In this document: positions 1-9,810 of the stretch, piece after piece
How positions within the stretch are numbered: the stretch's first letter is position 1
Layout: each line of letters starts with the position of its first letter
Origin: Meconema thalassinum
Lineage: Eukaryota > Arthropoda > Insecta > Orthoptera > Tettigoniidae
Assembly: GCA_946902985.2 (NCBI GenBank)
Contig: OX336397.1
Span: 188,794,813 to 188,858,812, forward strand
Length of the DNA: 64,000 nt
Direction of reading: 5' to 3'
Translations under genes and position numbers: made by a program
The notes under the pieces: model-generated
Told to the model about the DNA's origin: nothing
Databases searched by the model: none
Seen by the model: only the letters and a program-made list of their open reading frames with translations

Positions 1-203
1 TGTGTGGTGTCTGTAGTAGTTTGCCTGGCTGTATTCATTGAGGTCTAAAAATGATCTGATGCCCCGGGACTTGAAGTATGTTACCATTCCGACATTTGCC
101 TGGACGGAGAGTGGGTAGAATCCAGCAAATACCACACTGATGATGGCCGCTGTCAGTGCCGAAGTTCGAACCTTGAATCTCTTAAAATGCCTTGCATAAT
201 TGT
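1..203 (-). CDS. 3' exon (partial) of an unidentified gene with one membrane segment
   Basis: Read on the minus strand from 203 to 1, the sequence is open throughout (67 codons, running off the window edge) and is preceded by a good acceptor (CCACAG at 209-204). The translation holds a basic stretch (HFKRFKVRT), a hydrophobic helix (ALTAAIISVVFAGFYPL) and a polar tail rich in Tyr, Asn and His. There is no internal Met start, so simple ORF searches miss it. Splicing from the donor at 1656/1655 gives a whole codon across the junction (G + AC = Asp), which supports a real intron. The hydrophobic segment faintly recalls small mitochondrial inner-membrane proteins of the SMIM20 type, but the match is too weak to name. 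I do not recognise the gene. Confidence 0.5.
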
Positions 204-283
204 CTGTGGTAAGAAACGATGATAATCATAAATAATCATATATATGTTTGCCTCTTATTATTTCCGTTTCAACGGGCATCTTA

Positions 284-1527
284 TGGCTGGACATCTTCTA
301 TTCAGAGGGGGCTCTAGCAAGGTTTCCGGAGGGTGCGAGGGCTCATTGTGGCGCCCCCTCCCCTGTATGGCTGGGCATCTTCTATTCAGAGGCGGCCCTA
401 GCAAGGTTTCCGGGGGTGCGACAGCTCATTGTGGCGCCCCCTCTCCTGTATGGTTGGGCTTCTTATATTCAGAGGGGGCTCTAGCAAGGTTTCCGGGGGG
501 GGGGGGGTGCGAGAGCTCATTGTGGCGCCCCCTCACCTGTATGGCTGGGCATCTTCTATTCAGAGGCGGCCCTAGCAAGGTTTCCGGGGGGGTGCGAGAG
601 CTCATTGTGCCGCTCCCTCCCCTGTATGGCTGGGCATCTTCTATTCAGAGGCGGCCCTAGCAAGGTTTCCAGAGGGTGCGAGAGCTCATTGTGGTGCCCC
701 CTCCCCTGTGTGGCTGGGCATCTTATATTCAGAGGGGGCCCTAGCAAGGTTTCCAGGGGGTGCGAGAGCTCATTGTGGTGCCCCCTCCCCTGTATGGCTG
801 GGCATCTTATATTCAGAGGGGGCCCTAGCAAGGTTTCCAGGGGGTGCGAGAGCTCATTGTGGTGCCCCCTCCCCTGTATGGCTGGGCATCTTATATTCAG
901 AGGCGGCCCTAGCAAGGTTTCCAGAGGGTGCGAGAGCTCATTGTGGTGCCCCCTCCCCTGTATGGCTGGGCATCTTCTATTCAGAGGGGTCCCTAGCAAG
1001 GTTTCCAGGGGGGTGCGAGAGCTCATTGTGGTGCCCCCTCCCCTGTATGGCTGGGCATCTTATATTCAGAGGGGCCCTAGCAAGGTTTCCAGGGGGGTGC
1101 GAGAGCTCATTGTGGTGCCCCCTCCCATGTATGGCTGGGCATCTTATATTCAGGGGCGGCCCTAGCAAGGTTTCCAGGGGGTGTGAGAGCTCATTGTGGT
1201 GCCCCCTCCCCTGTATGGCTGGGCATCGTATATTCATAGGGGGCCCTAGCACGATTTCCAGAAGGTGCGAGAGCTCATTGTGGCGCCCCCTCACCTGTAT
1301 GGCTGGGCATCTTCTATTCAGAGGCGGCCCTAGCAAGGTTTCCGGGGGGTGCGAGAGCTCATTGTGCCGCCCCCTCACCTGTATGGCTGCACATCTTATA
1401 TTCAGAGGGGGCCCTAGCAAGGTTTCCAGGTGGTGAGAGAGCTCATTATGACGCCCCCTACCCTGTATGGCTGGGTATCTTATATTCAGAGGCGGCCCTA
1501 GCAAGGTTTCCAGGGGGTGTAAACGTT
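284..1527. repeat. 84-bp minisatellite, about 15 units
   Basis: Tandem units of 84 bp, each containing GGCTGGGCATCTT, ATTCAGAGG, CCTAGCAAGGTTTCC and GAGAGCTCATTGTGG. Because 84 is a multiple of three, several frames on both strands stay open and give repetitive 28-residue translations. Length changes in the G-runs shift these frames repeatedly, so I read none of them as coding. The array sits entirely inside the putative minus-strand intron between 1656 and 204. Confidence 0.95.
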
Positions 1528-1656
1528 CCTCAACCAATCCACAACCAGATATGTCACATTTTTCCCATCGGTTAAATATCTTTCTAAATATGCACAGGCT
1601 TTCAGGAATTGTTTGATATTGTACTTAGAGGGCCCTCCCTTCGAACGGAGACTCAC

Positions 1657-1737
1657 CGTGGCCGTGTGGCGGCTGGGGCACTGTGTGTTTCAGTGTGTTG
1701 AGCAAGTTATTGGTGCTAGCAGCAGCGTAGTGCCCAA
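1657..1737 (-). CDS. Upstream internal exon of the same unidentified minus-strand gene
   Basis: On the minus strand, an acceptor-like AG at 1739-1738 is followed by 81 open bases. They encode a peptide with the stretch GHYAAASTNNLLNTLKHTV and a Pro/His-rich end (PQPPHGH), then a strong donor (G|GTGAGT, cut after 1657). Its phase-1 end joins the phase-1 acceptor at 203 in frame, giving HGH-D-NYARHF. The acceptor is weak because the upstream tract is not pyrimidine-rich, so the true 5' border could differ. No start codon or earlier exon was found. Product unknown; the evidence is phase compatibility and non-repetitive, protein-like composition. Confidence 0.45.
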
Positions 1738-2159
1738 CTAGTTAACACATTGGCACTTGTTATCGTATTTAATAAACGTAGTTACTTATATAAGATTCAG
1801 AGTAGTAGCTGGAAAAGCTGCACCTCATTTTCTAAACACTCGTTGCACCGCCGTAGGAAGTTTTAATTCACTCGCTGTAATCCATCCTCACTGTTTTCGA
1901 GAGCCTCCAGAGTACGCGGATTGTTTCTGTATCGGCTACCTTTTGTTTGAGGTTCCCCCGCAAGTAAAAATCGAACGGAAAATTCGATATTTTGTTCTAC
2001 ACCTAACCCTGTTCACGTGATACGAGGTAGCCTACAGTACTTCACAGCAAGTCTTAGTTATCACAACTAAGGTATCTTGCCAAATGCGTGTGTAAGACAT
2101 GCTATGATAGCAGCCAGGGCTTCCCAACCCACTTTAGAAATCATGACATGTTATTAATC
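1738..2159. other. No recognised feature
   Basis: An 87-codon open frame at 1757-2020 on the plus strand has no recognisable motif and no splice or composition support, so it is not called. The first exon or promoter of the minus-strand gene ending at 203 could lie here or further right. Confidence 0.4.
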
Positions 2160-2469
2160 TGGCGGTACCGGTTGAGTTAGCCGTGGTCGTTACGGCATGA
2201 CCGTTGGCAGTCGCTCACATCCGGGAGGCGAGGAGGTTCGAATCCCCCCGCCGGCAACCTTTTCCCATCTTCCTTCCAGGCAAATGCTGTGGTTGGTCCC
2301 TAACTATAGGCCACAGCCGCTACCTTCCAACTCCTCGTCCTTACATTCCAATTTTCCTCCCCAACGGTACTTGTAACTCACCCATTGGGTGTCCGTCTCG
2401 AAGCAGCTACAAAACTGGCGATTCGAACAAGTCCTAGGACACTCCCGGCACTAAAAGCCATACGCTAAA
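2160..2469 (+). mobile_element. tRNA-derived SINE, family A (full-length-like copy)
   Basis: The 5' end resembles a tRNA gene with a pol III A-box-like TAGCCGTGGTCGTTACGGC and a B box (GGTTCGAATCC). It is followed by a body also found at 32436-32775 (CAGGCAAATGC, TTGGTCCCTA, TAGGCCACAG, TCGGACACTCCC-type motif, GCCATACGCTAA end). The three copies in this window share the same 3' end. It is non-coding and would have been mobilised by a LINE. Confidence 0.85.
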
Positions 2470-2574
2470 AAAACTGTCGGTGAGGCATGGCGACCTGTCG
2501 GTGGCACGGCCTCTGCGAGGCTCCGTTCTATAGGGAGAGCTCCCACTGTATAATGTTCCTAAAATATTATTCGC

Positions 2575-2790
2575 ATCAGACATATAATATCCTAGCATAG
2601 TTGGTAGCATGCTGAGCATCTATGTCCAAGATCACGGGTTCAAACTCGGCCGAAGTAATCGGATTCTTTAAGAGCGTTAAAGATCCTTCAGTATGCCTTC
2701 CTTTGGAGGGGAAGTACAGCCAAGGGGCCCATGTGATAGATTTATGGCATGTAAAAGATCCTTCCACTAGCTGAACATGTGTGAAGGTAA
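2575..2790 (+). mobile_element. SINE-like repeat, family B
   Basis: Contains tRNA-like motifs (TAGTTGGTAGCATGCTGAGC, then a B box GGTTCAAACTC at about 2638) and an internal GTTAAAGATCCTT motif also present in the SINE at 57495-57727 (CACGTTAAAGATCCC). The second GTAAAAGATCCTTCC near 2750 may be a local duplication. The ends are not resolved. Confidence 0.6.
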
Positions 2791-2889
2791 ATTTCTAAGA
2801 TAGATTTCGTTGAAATGCTCCATCAAAGTTCCAACGTTCACCACTAGGTGTCAGTGACATCTGGTAGTGAAAGTTGGAACAAGGTAAAA

Positions 2890-3000
2890 TTTTATGGAAC
2901 TTGTAGCGCACCCCATGGGTGTCCGCATTGAAGCAGCTACAGCCTCTTGCGAGCCGAACATGTCCTCGGACACTCCCGGCAGTAAAGGCCATACGCTAAG
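2890..3000 (+). mobile_element. SINE family A, 3' fragment
   Basis: Starts in GTAGCGCACCCCATGGGTGTCCGC and ends in GGCCATACGCTAAG followed by TAATAATA, matching the last 110 bases of the copies ending at 2469 and 32775. The tRNA-like 5' part is missing, as in a 5'-truncated insertion. Confidence 0.8.
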
Positions 3001-4245
3001 TAATAATATAATATCCTTGGAACACTCCAGTGAATATTACTAAAACGTTCCTAGAATAAAGTAATATTGTGCACTTATAGGACGTATCTACGCAAACAAA
3101 ATATGCCTCACCTGACGTTGTTTCTAACATCATATCTTACTTAGTATACTCAACAATAGCAACGTTCCAACAATGAAGTCTCAATGCCACACTGACATAA
3201 ATCACAACCCATATGCACAAGCTTGACAAATAATGTCAAGACAAGGGCGGGTGAGGCGCAACTATACAAGTAGGTAATAATAATTGTTTTTGTTTTAAGG
3301 GGCCTAACATCTAGGTTATAGGCCCATACAAGTAGGTAGGTATTTGCTTCAACTCGTTAATATATGTCTATACTCACCCCAGCTCACTGATATGTAGAAT
3401 TAATTGTCGCGGGTAGGGTTAAATAGAAATAGGGCGCATGCAAGCAACGCCATTTCTGCGCCCTCACCCCCACTATGACAGCGCCTAGCGCCGCCCCTGC
3501 TTATATTCCATGTTCCAAATCGCTGCCCCTGAGGGGAAATGAAGACAAGGGCAAGATAATTGGTACACAAAGGTTTAAGCGGCAGTTTCCGGGAAAGAAG
3601 ATGCCAATTAAGGGATAAAGTTTTACTGTGGTATTTAAGCGGCAATAAGGGGGAAGTAAGAAGCAATAAAAATCAACAGTTCACGGTATATTCATAGCTG
3701 CTTAGTGAGAATAAATGGCTCAAAAGGCACTGAGTGGTTTAATCCGACCAGGCAGAATAACTTGCCACATGAGATAAAATACAAGCGATGGTGGACGATG
3801 CAACTTCTCTATGAATTGAAACAGTAGGCTATAAAGAAGGAAATTACAATTCTGCCATTTCACCCAAATAAGATGTTAACTTAGTGGCGAGGAGGGACAC
3901 GGTTGAACTGAGTGAAACAACGTGTCCAACTGCCAACCAATATCGTCAGACAGTGGCAAAGAGGAAAATGTATGTTGGATGATTGGGATAAATGTAGGCT
4001 TACTTTTGGCTATTGATGGAATATCTATTTATTTCATTAAGTTTTGTAGTTTGTCACCAGGGCTATAATATTAATAATCTGATGTTACTTAAAATTAAGC
4101 TACATCCCTTGTCTTAAAGTATCTCTTACACCAGGCTATTAATCATCAGCGGGGGAGGTTGCTAGCAATATCGTCAAATTGTGTCTTCCAAGTGCTTCAC
4201 GGCAAAATATCCATTAGGGATATTTGAAATTCTCTTTACAGTCGT
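3001..4245. other. Unassigned, with a SINE tail in inverse orientation
   Basis: At about 3292-3335 the minus strand reads like a common arthropod SINE tail (CCTAGATGTTAGGCCCCTTA followed by AAACA). The same tail type recurs at about 18285-18330 and 18640-18690 on the plus strand. The rest shows no gene or repeat that I can name. Confidence 0.5.
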
Positions 4246-4363
4246 GACTATCATAATGAAAATGTTTCTTTCGACCCGAGTTCTTCTTGGACTTGTAGTA
4301 GATTTATTTACGAAATGTGATGTCGAGGATACACAGGATTAAATGTGTAACTAGAAACTTCTT

Positions 4364-5253
4364 CGGTAGCGCTGCACACCGTGAGAACATGTGTATAAAA
4401 AAATGAGTAATGAAATTAGCCAAAGTACCTGTAGTAATGGTATCTGGAGATGATAAATTAATAGATGTTGACTCGTCCGCTGTCATAGACCCACCCAGCC
4501 ATCCCAAATAGCAACACTACTTATATAGTTGAAATGAAGTCTCTAGAAGACATCTTGCTCACGAAGTCAGGAATGCCAACCCCACGCATTTGATACTATC
4601 TCGCACCGGGTATACAAAGAAACAAAAGAGCGTCGATAATGTAATATACTATTGCGCCAAATCCAACTCGTCAGTCGTACTTTAACCATGGATTGTGTGG
4701 CATGTGAAATTACTTCATAAATTCTATCTTATTAATGTTTTACATACAAAAACAAACCTAACCTGGGGCTTGCGCCCCAGACCCCCTTGCTTGTGGTACT
4801 AGCAGTAATTTTCGGCCAGGCAGTACCTAACCTAGTAGCGGACATAAATTCTATCTTATTAATGTTTTACATACAAAAACAACCCTAACCTGGGGCTTAC
4901 GCCCCAGACCCCTTTGCTTGTGGTACTAGCAGTAATTTTCGGCCAGGCAGTACTTTACGTCTTAACGTGTGAAATGGTGAATGGTGAATTTTGTATGCGA
5001 CATGTTGGTAACGTAGTCACATTTCCGTCTGTCGTGTGTCCAAGATGGCGTCCGTAGTGAAACGAACACGATAAAAATTCTTTATTTTCGTAAAAAAAAA
5101 CACATTATTGAGGTGCGGCAGTTGTAGTTGAGATTGTGAAACGACTCCCAACAACTCCAAGAAAGGTATGTAAATCATAAATCCTGCATTTTCAATAATA
5201 TACCTCGTTAAAAGTTACGAAAAGGCATGTTCTCACGGCGTGCAGAATTACCG
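4364..5253. mobile_element. 890-bp terminal-inverted-repeat element (Mutator-like MITE)
   Basis: The ends are inverted repeats of about 28 bp: CGGTAGCGCTGCACACCGTG... at the left and its near complement ending ...TTACCG at the right, with the core CTGCACRCCGTGAGAACATG in both. Flanking 9-mers AAACTTCTT (4355-4363) and ACACTTCTT (5254-5262) look like a target duplication with one mismatch. The other copies of this 5' flank (33.6 and 34.4 kb) are uninterrupted here, so this is an empty-site-confirmed insertion. A 9-bp duplication suggests the Mutator superfamily. No transposase is encoded. Inside is a direct repeat of about 106 bp (4721-4826 and 4848-4953). Confidence 0.85.
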
Positions 5254-5815
5254 ACACTTCTTTATGAAGACAATTACACCAGTTACCCCATGATAGTATT
5301 TATAAGTTGGTAAGGATTAATACATCCTCCATTCCCTCGCGTTGAATATTGGTTCAACGAGGGAGATATGTTGTATTTGGTTTGAAGTGGGATTCATGTA
5401 ACACAGGGCGGCTGTATTGTCTTGAATTTTCTGAAACTCATAGTATCCAGTTACTGCTAATTGGCCTACTTGAGTTTGCATTAACGTTGATAGATTTGTA
5501 GTGTAATTCTCTGCCCCGTCATTTTGTGTGTAACCAGTTTATAGGATGCGTCATTTCTGTGGCTGGCACCATGAATTCCTCATTCTATCTCAATGAAAGA
5601 TCTTAATATTTTACTCGATATTATACCCTTACTAAGTTAATATCATATAGTTGAGCGCTAACCTCTTCTTCTCACTGTGCACCTGTAGGGTTATATTCTC
5701 ATTGCTGTTGTCTTATTTGAATTCTGAGTTCTGAAATTACGGTACCTCATTTGATAATGATAATGATTTGGCGTATGGACTATTATAACCCTTAAGCGCA
5801 CTTTTTTTGTTCTAG
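5254..5815 (+). promoter_or_regulatory. Triplicated 5' flank of the zinc-finger gene
   Basis: This stretch, upstream of exon 1, recurs at 33595-34140 (ending about 50-70 bases short of the exon) and, broken by two insertions, at 34330-40990. Conserved blocks include TTTCTGAAACTC, CTCTGCCCCGTCA, GTGGCTGGCACCA, GTTAATATCATATA and GAGCGCTAACCTCTTCTTCTC. No clear TATA box or initiator can be assigned. It ends in a pyrimidine tract and AG (5815) just before the start codon, so an untranslated first exon probably lies upstream. The regulatory role is inferred only from position and from its repeated retention. Confidence 0.45.
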
Positions 5816-5828
5816 TTTGCTGGACATT

Positions 5829-5897
5829 ATGGAGCAACAACCAATCATTAAGAGTGAGCCAGAATTGCTGTCTCAAAATGATGAATTCCCTAATATT
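5829..5897 (+). CDS. Zinc-finger gene, coding exon 1, copy 1
   Basis: Encodes the N-terminal 23 residues, starting MEQQ and containing IKSEPE, which fits the SUMO-acceptor pattern (hydrophobic-Lys-x-Glu). The ATG is preceded by an acceptor (TTGTTCTAG, 5815) and followed by the donor ATT|GTAAGT in phase 0. Short acidic N-terminal exons carrying IKSEPE-like motifs ahead of a large finger exon are a familiar layout in lineage-expanded insect C2H2 genes. Compared with copy 2 (41011-41079), 8 of 69 bases differ and all 8 change the amino acid. The nuclear DNA-binding role follows from the finger exon at 53379; whether this copy is expressed is unknown. Confidence 0.8.
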
Positions 5898-6111
5898 GTA
5901 AGTTGTATTTATTATGTAGCCTATATCGTGTTACAAAGCAATCTTATTAATGTTCAAGACAAGCAAGGTTTAGTGACTTAATACTTGCTACCAAATAGTA
6001 GGCTTAACTTACCAGGATGTTTAATATTTAGGCCTATTGTTATATGTAACTTAGTACAATTATTCTGTCTGCATGTTTTACTTTGGCTCATACTTGTATA
6101 ATAATTTCTAG

Positions 6112-6210
6112 GAATCAATTGACCTGTTCCCCTCTTACAATCTGCTGGATGAGTCTGGTGTTAAGTACGAAGATAAAAAATGGACAGTCAAATCGGTGCT
6201 TGAAATACAG
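6112..6210 (+). CDS. Zinc-finger gene, coding exon 2, copy 1
   Basis: A 33-codon phase-0 exon bordered by TTTCTAG and CAG|GTGATC. The peptide is acidic (ESIDLFPSYNLLDESG...) with one hydrophobic-Lys-x-Glu motif (VKYE). It differs from copy 2 (41279-41377) at 10 bases, giving 8 residue changes and no silent change. The GTGATC donor is weaker than GTAAGT but is the same base context (CAG|GTGAT) in both copies. Confidence 0.8.
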
Positions 6211-6391
6211 GTGATCATAGCTTCTATATTTCCTCTTGTATAAATAATTTTTAATTCAGCACGGAGCAGTTGCTCTGATGTTACCGTATTCACAATGCGT
6301 GTTCACTGTGCTGGTACCCTGGGGACTATTGTAGGTGAAGTCTGCACATCATGCTGTGCTAACAGTAGCTAATTTATTGGTAAAGCAGGTT

Positions 6392-7244
6392 TAAGCAATG
6401 AAGGAAATTGGAGAATAATTCCAAGTGGGAGTGAAAATTCAAGGAGAAACAATTTCAACTCTTAGATTTTCTGATGACATGGTCATCTTGGCGGACACGC
6501 CTGAAGATTTGAATGAGTTTTTGAATGGTATGGACACCGTCTGGAGAAAAGATCTCATGAAGAAAATTTTAAATGTAAAACAAACATATTGGAATTAAGC
6601 CGAAATAAATCAGAAACCGTTATGGACAACAAATTGGCAGGTGAAAAGCTGAAGGAAGTAGGAGACTTCTGTTACTTAGGAAGCAAAATAACCAGTGATG
6701 GACGGAGCAAATTGGATATAAAAAGTACGTTGGCTCAGGCAAGGAAAGCATTTCAACAAAAAAGGAATCTGTTGACATCGAATATAGATTTAGGTACTAG
6801 GAAGTCATTTTTGAAAGCCTTTGTCTGGAGCGTGGCACTCTATGGATGTGAAACTTGGACTATTGGTGCAGCAGGAGAGAGGAGAATTGAAGCGATTGAA
6901 ATATGGTGTTACAGGAAAATGATGAAGATCAGATGGGTAGATAGGGTTACAAACGAAGAGGTATTAAGACTTGTGGGAGAGATGTTTCTGGCGACTGCTA
7001 ATGAAGAGCAGAGATAGGTTGGTAGGACATATACTAAGACACCCAGGAATAGCAAGCTTAGTTATGGAAGGAATGGTCGAGGACAAGTACTGTAGGGGTA
7101 GACCAAGGTTAGAATATGCTAATCAGATTGCCTCGGATGTAAGGTGTGGTAACTATGTAGAGATGAAACGATTAGCTCAGAACAGGGAGGTATGGAGCGC
7201 TGCATCAAACCAGTCAAAAGACTGAAGGCTAAAACAACAACAAC
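6392..7244 (+). mobile_element. 5'-truncated RTE-type LINE with 8-bp target duplication
   Basis: Encodes the end of a reverse transcriptase. RFSDDMVILAD is the YADD-type catalytic motif (here FSDD), followed by a YLGSKIT thumb motif and, in the frame at 6589-7017, YGCETWTIGA, RIEAIEIWCYRKMMKI and VDRVTNEEVL. The frame is broken near 6590 and 7010, so it is inactive. The tail is a short AAC repeat (ACAACAACAAC). AGCAGGTT is duplicated at 6384-6391 and 7245-7252. The matching place in duplication copy 2 (about 41525) reads GCAGGGTCATT without insertion, so it landed after the duplication. Confidence 0.9.
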
Positions 7245-7282
7245 AGCAGGTTCATTTTACTGTTACTCTGTGCCCTATCGTA

Positions 7283-7600
7283 GGCAAGCTTATGGGAATA
7301 TGTCTGGGGATAAAGGGTTTAGGGTTGGTGAAATGTAAACAGAAATTGGCATTTAGGATGACGCTTGGAAATGAGATGTGCATCGTTTTCCGATTTTTCG
7401 TATTGTTGCTTATATTTATTAAATATTTATCCCCATCTTTACTTGACCTATATAGGTCTGGTAAAGATCCTGATACACATCGAATTTTTGGTATTTTATC
7501 TTATGTTTATCAGATACTAGCTACTGTACCCGGCATTTCCCGGGAGGTATATTTATATGTTATAGAAAGATACATGCTGATGTATTTCTCAGAACATATT
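7283..7600 (+). mobile_element. Hairpin-rich MITE-like repeat (first copy)
   Basis: Starts with GCAAGCTTATGGGAA and continues through GTAAACAGAAATTGGCATTT, CATCTTTACTTGACCTATATAGG and its partial inverse. The same sequence appears in reverse orientation at 14030-14430. A 108-codon open frame runs through it, but the second copy does not conserve it, so I read it as non-coding. Exact ends and target duplication are not resolved. Confidence 0.6.
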
Positions 7601-8930
7601 AATTTTGCCCCTAAGTGAGTTTAGAACATAGTTCTCCTCAACTCTGATGTTACTCAAGTGCAATATTAACTCACAGTGAAGCTATTCGGAAAGTACTATG
7701 TAGTGCAATAACGTAGCAGAGCATGCAACAATAGTAAAAATGGATGTATATAAACAATTCCTCGAGAAATCGGTCTCACAATTATTTTCCTGACAGTGTT
7801 TATTTTTGATTTAATGGGGTAATTAAGACGTCTTGTAGCATTGTTCACATATTTATCACTATTATTTTTTCAAATGTAATATATAAATTATTCAATGATT
7901 GGAAGATTAAGTCATCATTGTGGAGTCAAATATACTTATGATTTCCAATCCCGCACAATTTACGTGAATAATGAGAAATGACTTATTGCTGTGCATAGCT
8001 CATTGTAAACTATGGCAGCATATTAAGGAACAGTATTGATGTAAAAATAATTTACAACCATATAATCACATCCACATCAAGTTAAAGTAAATTAAGCAGC
8101 ATATAATCCCTCTATAATGTCAAATATGATGCTTTGATTCTGAATACATTGGACTTCCTTAGTCTCTAAAGTATTTCGTAATGATAAGAAATACATTAAA
8201 CTCCGTCCTTACTTATCTCTAATATGGTATACCGGAAACCAGAGTGATTAGAACTCATGACAATATTACATTAGGCTATTCAATAATCTAATTTTACAGG
8301 AGAGACAAAAAAACATAGTGTTGAATGAAGTAGTACTGTAACAATTTCCATTTTTGCCACAATTATTTGCAGCTGTAAGTACATGACTCTGACAGTTTTC
8401 TAGGTGAACATTGCATGTATAACATATTGTAAATATATATTAAAATATTGTGACTCATATAGTTTTTGCACTAATCAGTGCGAGGAAGTGTGAATTTTTT
8501 ATTCACTTCAATATTAGCCATGTTTATGATTAAATATACTGCATTTCTTCACAGTAAGTAAGCAGTACAGTGCAGGATGCAAATTGAAAATAGGCAACAC
8601 ATGGAAAAAACATAAAAGTTCAACAGAGTAAAATGTGTAGAGTTAACTCATTCAAAATGAAAAAAAAGTTCTCATATAATAATAATAATAATAATATCGT
8701 ATGGTCTCGGGTGCAGGTTGCAAGCATTGTTATTTGACGCACAGAGGGCAGCTTGCATTCGAATTTTTGTCGTTCCTTGGAGCGCTATGAAAGTCAAGGA
8801 GGCTAGAAATCTAAGCTCGTTGACAATAGCGTTTTCTAGTAGAGAATGGAGAAACTTCATGTGGGCAGAAAATCCCGAGGTTAATTTTACAATTCCGAAC
8901 ATGGACTACTGAATTTAAATGGGTTCTTTA
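7601..8930. other. AT-rich intron sequence, (AAT)n microsatellite
   Basis: No gene found. A short AAT microsatellite lies at 8677-8698. Small open frames on both strands at 8672-8912 overlap the microsatellite and show no known motif; they may be a worn 3' part of the transposase on the minus strand just to the right. Confidence 0.5.
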
Positions 8931-9810
8931 ACAAACCAACAACGTATGACATGCGTGCCGAGATATTTGTCGAGTGTGATTTTCGTTTTGCCTCGGGGGT
9001 CCGTCAGAGAATAACTACAACACATTTATCGTATCTGGTACAACACTCTCTATGTACTTTAAGAGCATTGAACAGACATCATATTCTCCTTTATTTGTGT
9101 CACCTTCTTCGTATAAGAACATTTTTGATTCGTTAGTTTTACTCCAAAACAATGAACCCAAAGCTGCCGTAAATGAAATACGTCCTGAACAGGAAGATTA
9201 GTATGGGGTAAATTCTGCATATGACAAAATCTTATAGCCTTGATGTCATCTTGCTCTTTACACAAGTGAGTGATTTCCTTCTAATTGTTTTTTTGGCACG
9301 CCTTTGATGTACCTTTAATTCAGCAACTTCAGTACGCTTTGCTGATTCTGATAATGATGGGGTGATTTTATTTGCACATCCAGTTCTTCACATACGGTAC
9401 ATGTGTCAACTTGCGGCCTTCCGAAACGTAATTTAAAATTATACTTAAAATAGCGAAGATAAAACTGATATTTTACAGGAGCCCCTAGGTTTGCATCGGT
9501 GATCATGGCAAACAATTTATTCACGTCTAACCTGGCATCTACTGTAGATACAGAAGTCGCTTTCCACCAGAATGTGTACACCTGGCGGGGAACGATTCAA
9601 TATGTTGATTATTTTCTGGCATACATCTCCAGGAACTACGTTTGGTTTTGGATGAAGGCCCCGTCTATCTTTTGGAGACTGTCCTTCTAACAATAACGTG
9701 CATAAACGACGGACCCGTCTGTCTGCTATTCCGTGAAATGACATGAATGCTTTCTTACAAACATGCACCTTAAAGGATCCATTCGTGACAAAATAATGAA
9801 ATGGGATCAT
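8930..9810 (-). pseudogene. Decayed transposon protein of a dispersed arthropod family
   Basis: Reading leftward, three open pieces in different frames follow the order of a protein family that I know as dispersed and transposon-like in arthropods. The first is 9810-9517 (KVHVCKKAFMSFHGI, RRVRRLCTLLLEG, DRRGLHPKP). Next is 9581-9315 (LRFGRPQVDTCTVCEELD, a paired-Cys motif). Last is about 9265-9059 (RFCHMQNLPHTNLPVQDVF, LRQLWVHCFGV). Frameshifts separate them, so it is inactive. I cannot assign the superfamily; a DDE-type nuclease is likely, but its acidic residues are not visible here. Confidence 0.6.

Noticed and set aside
284..1527. CRISPR-like array (regular repeats)
   Set aside because: Units are contiguous without unique spacers, and the sequence is clearly eukaryotic.
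244..1537. Long repetitive open frames on both strands (up to 242 codons)
   Set aside because: They arise from an 84-bp tandem repeat whose unit is divisible by three; G-run length changes shift frames between units and no start, splice or codon signal supports coding.
2204..2437. Small ORFs at 2204-2437, 2434-2619, 2795-2992 and 32398-32670
   Set aside because: They fall in SINE copies and are not conserved between copies.
7292..7618. 108-codon frame
   Set aside because: It lies in a MITE-like repeat whose other copy (14030-14430) does not keep it open.
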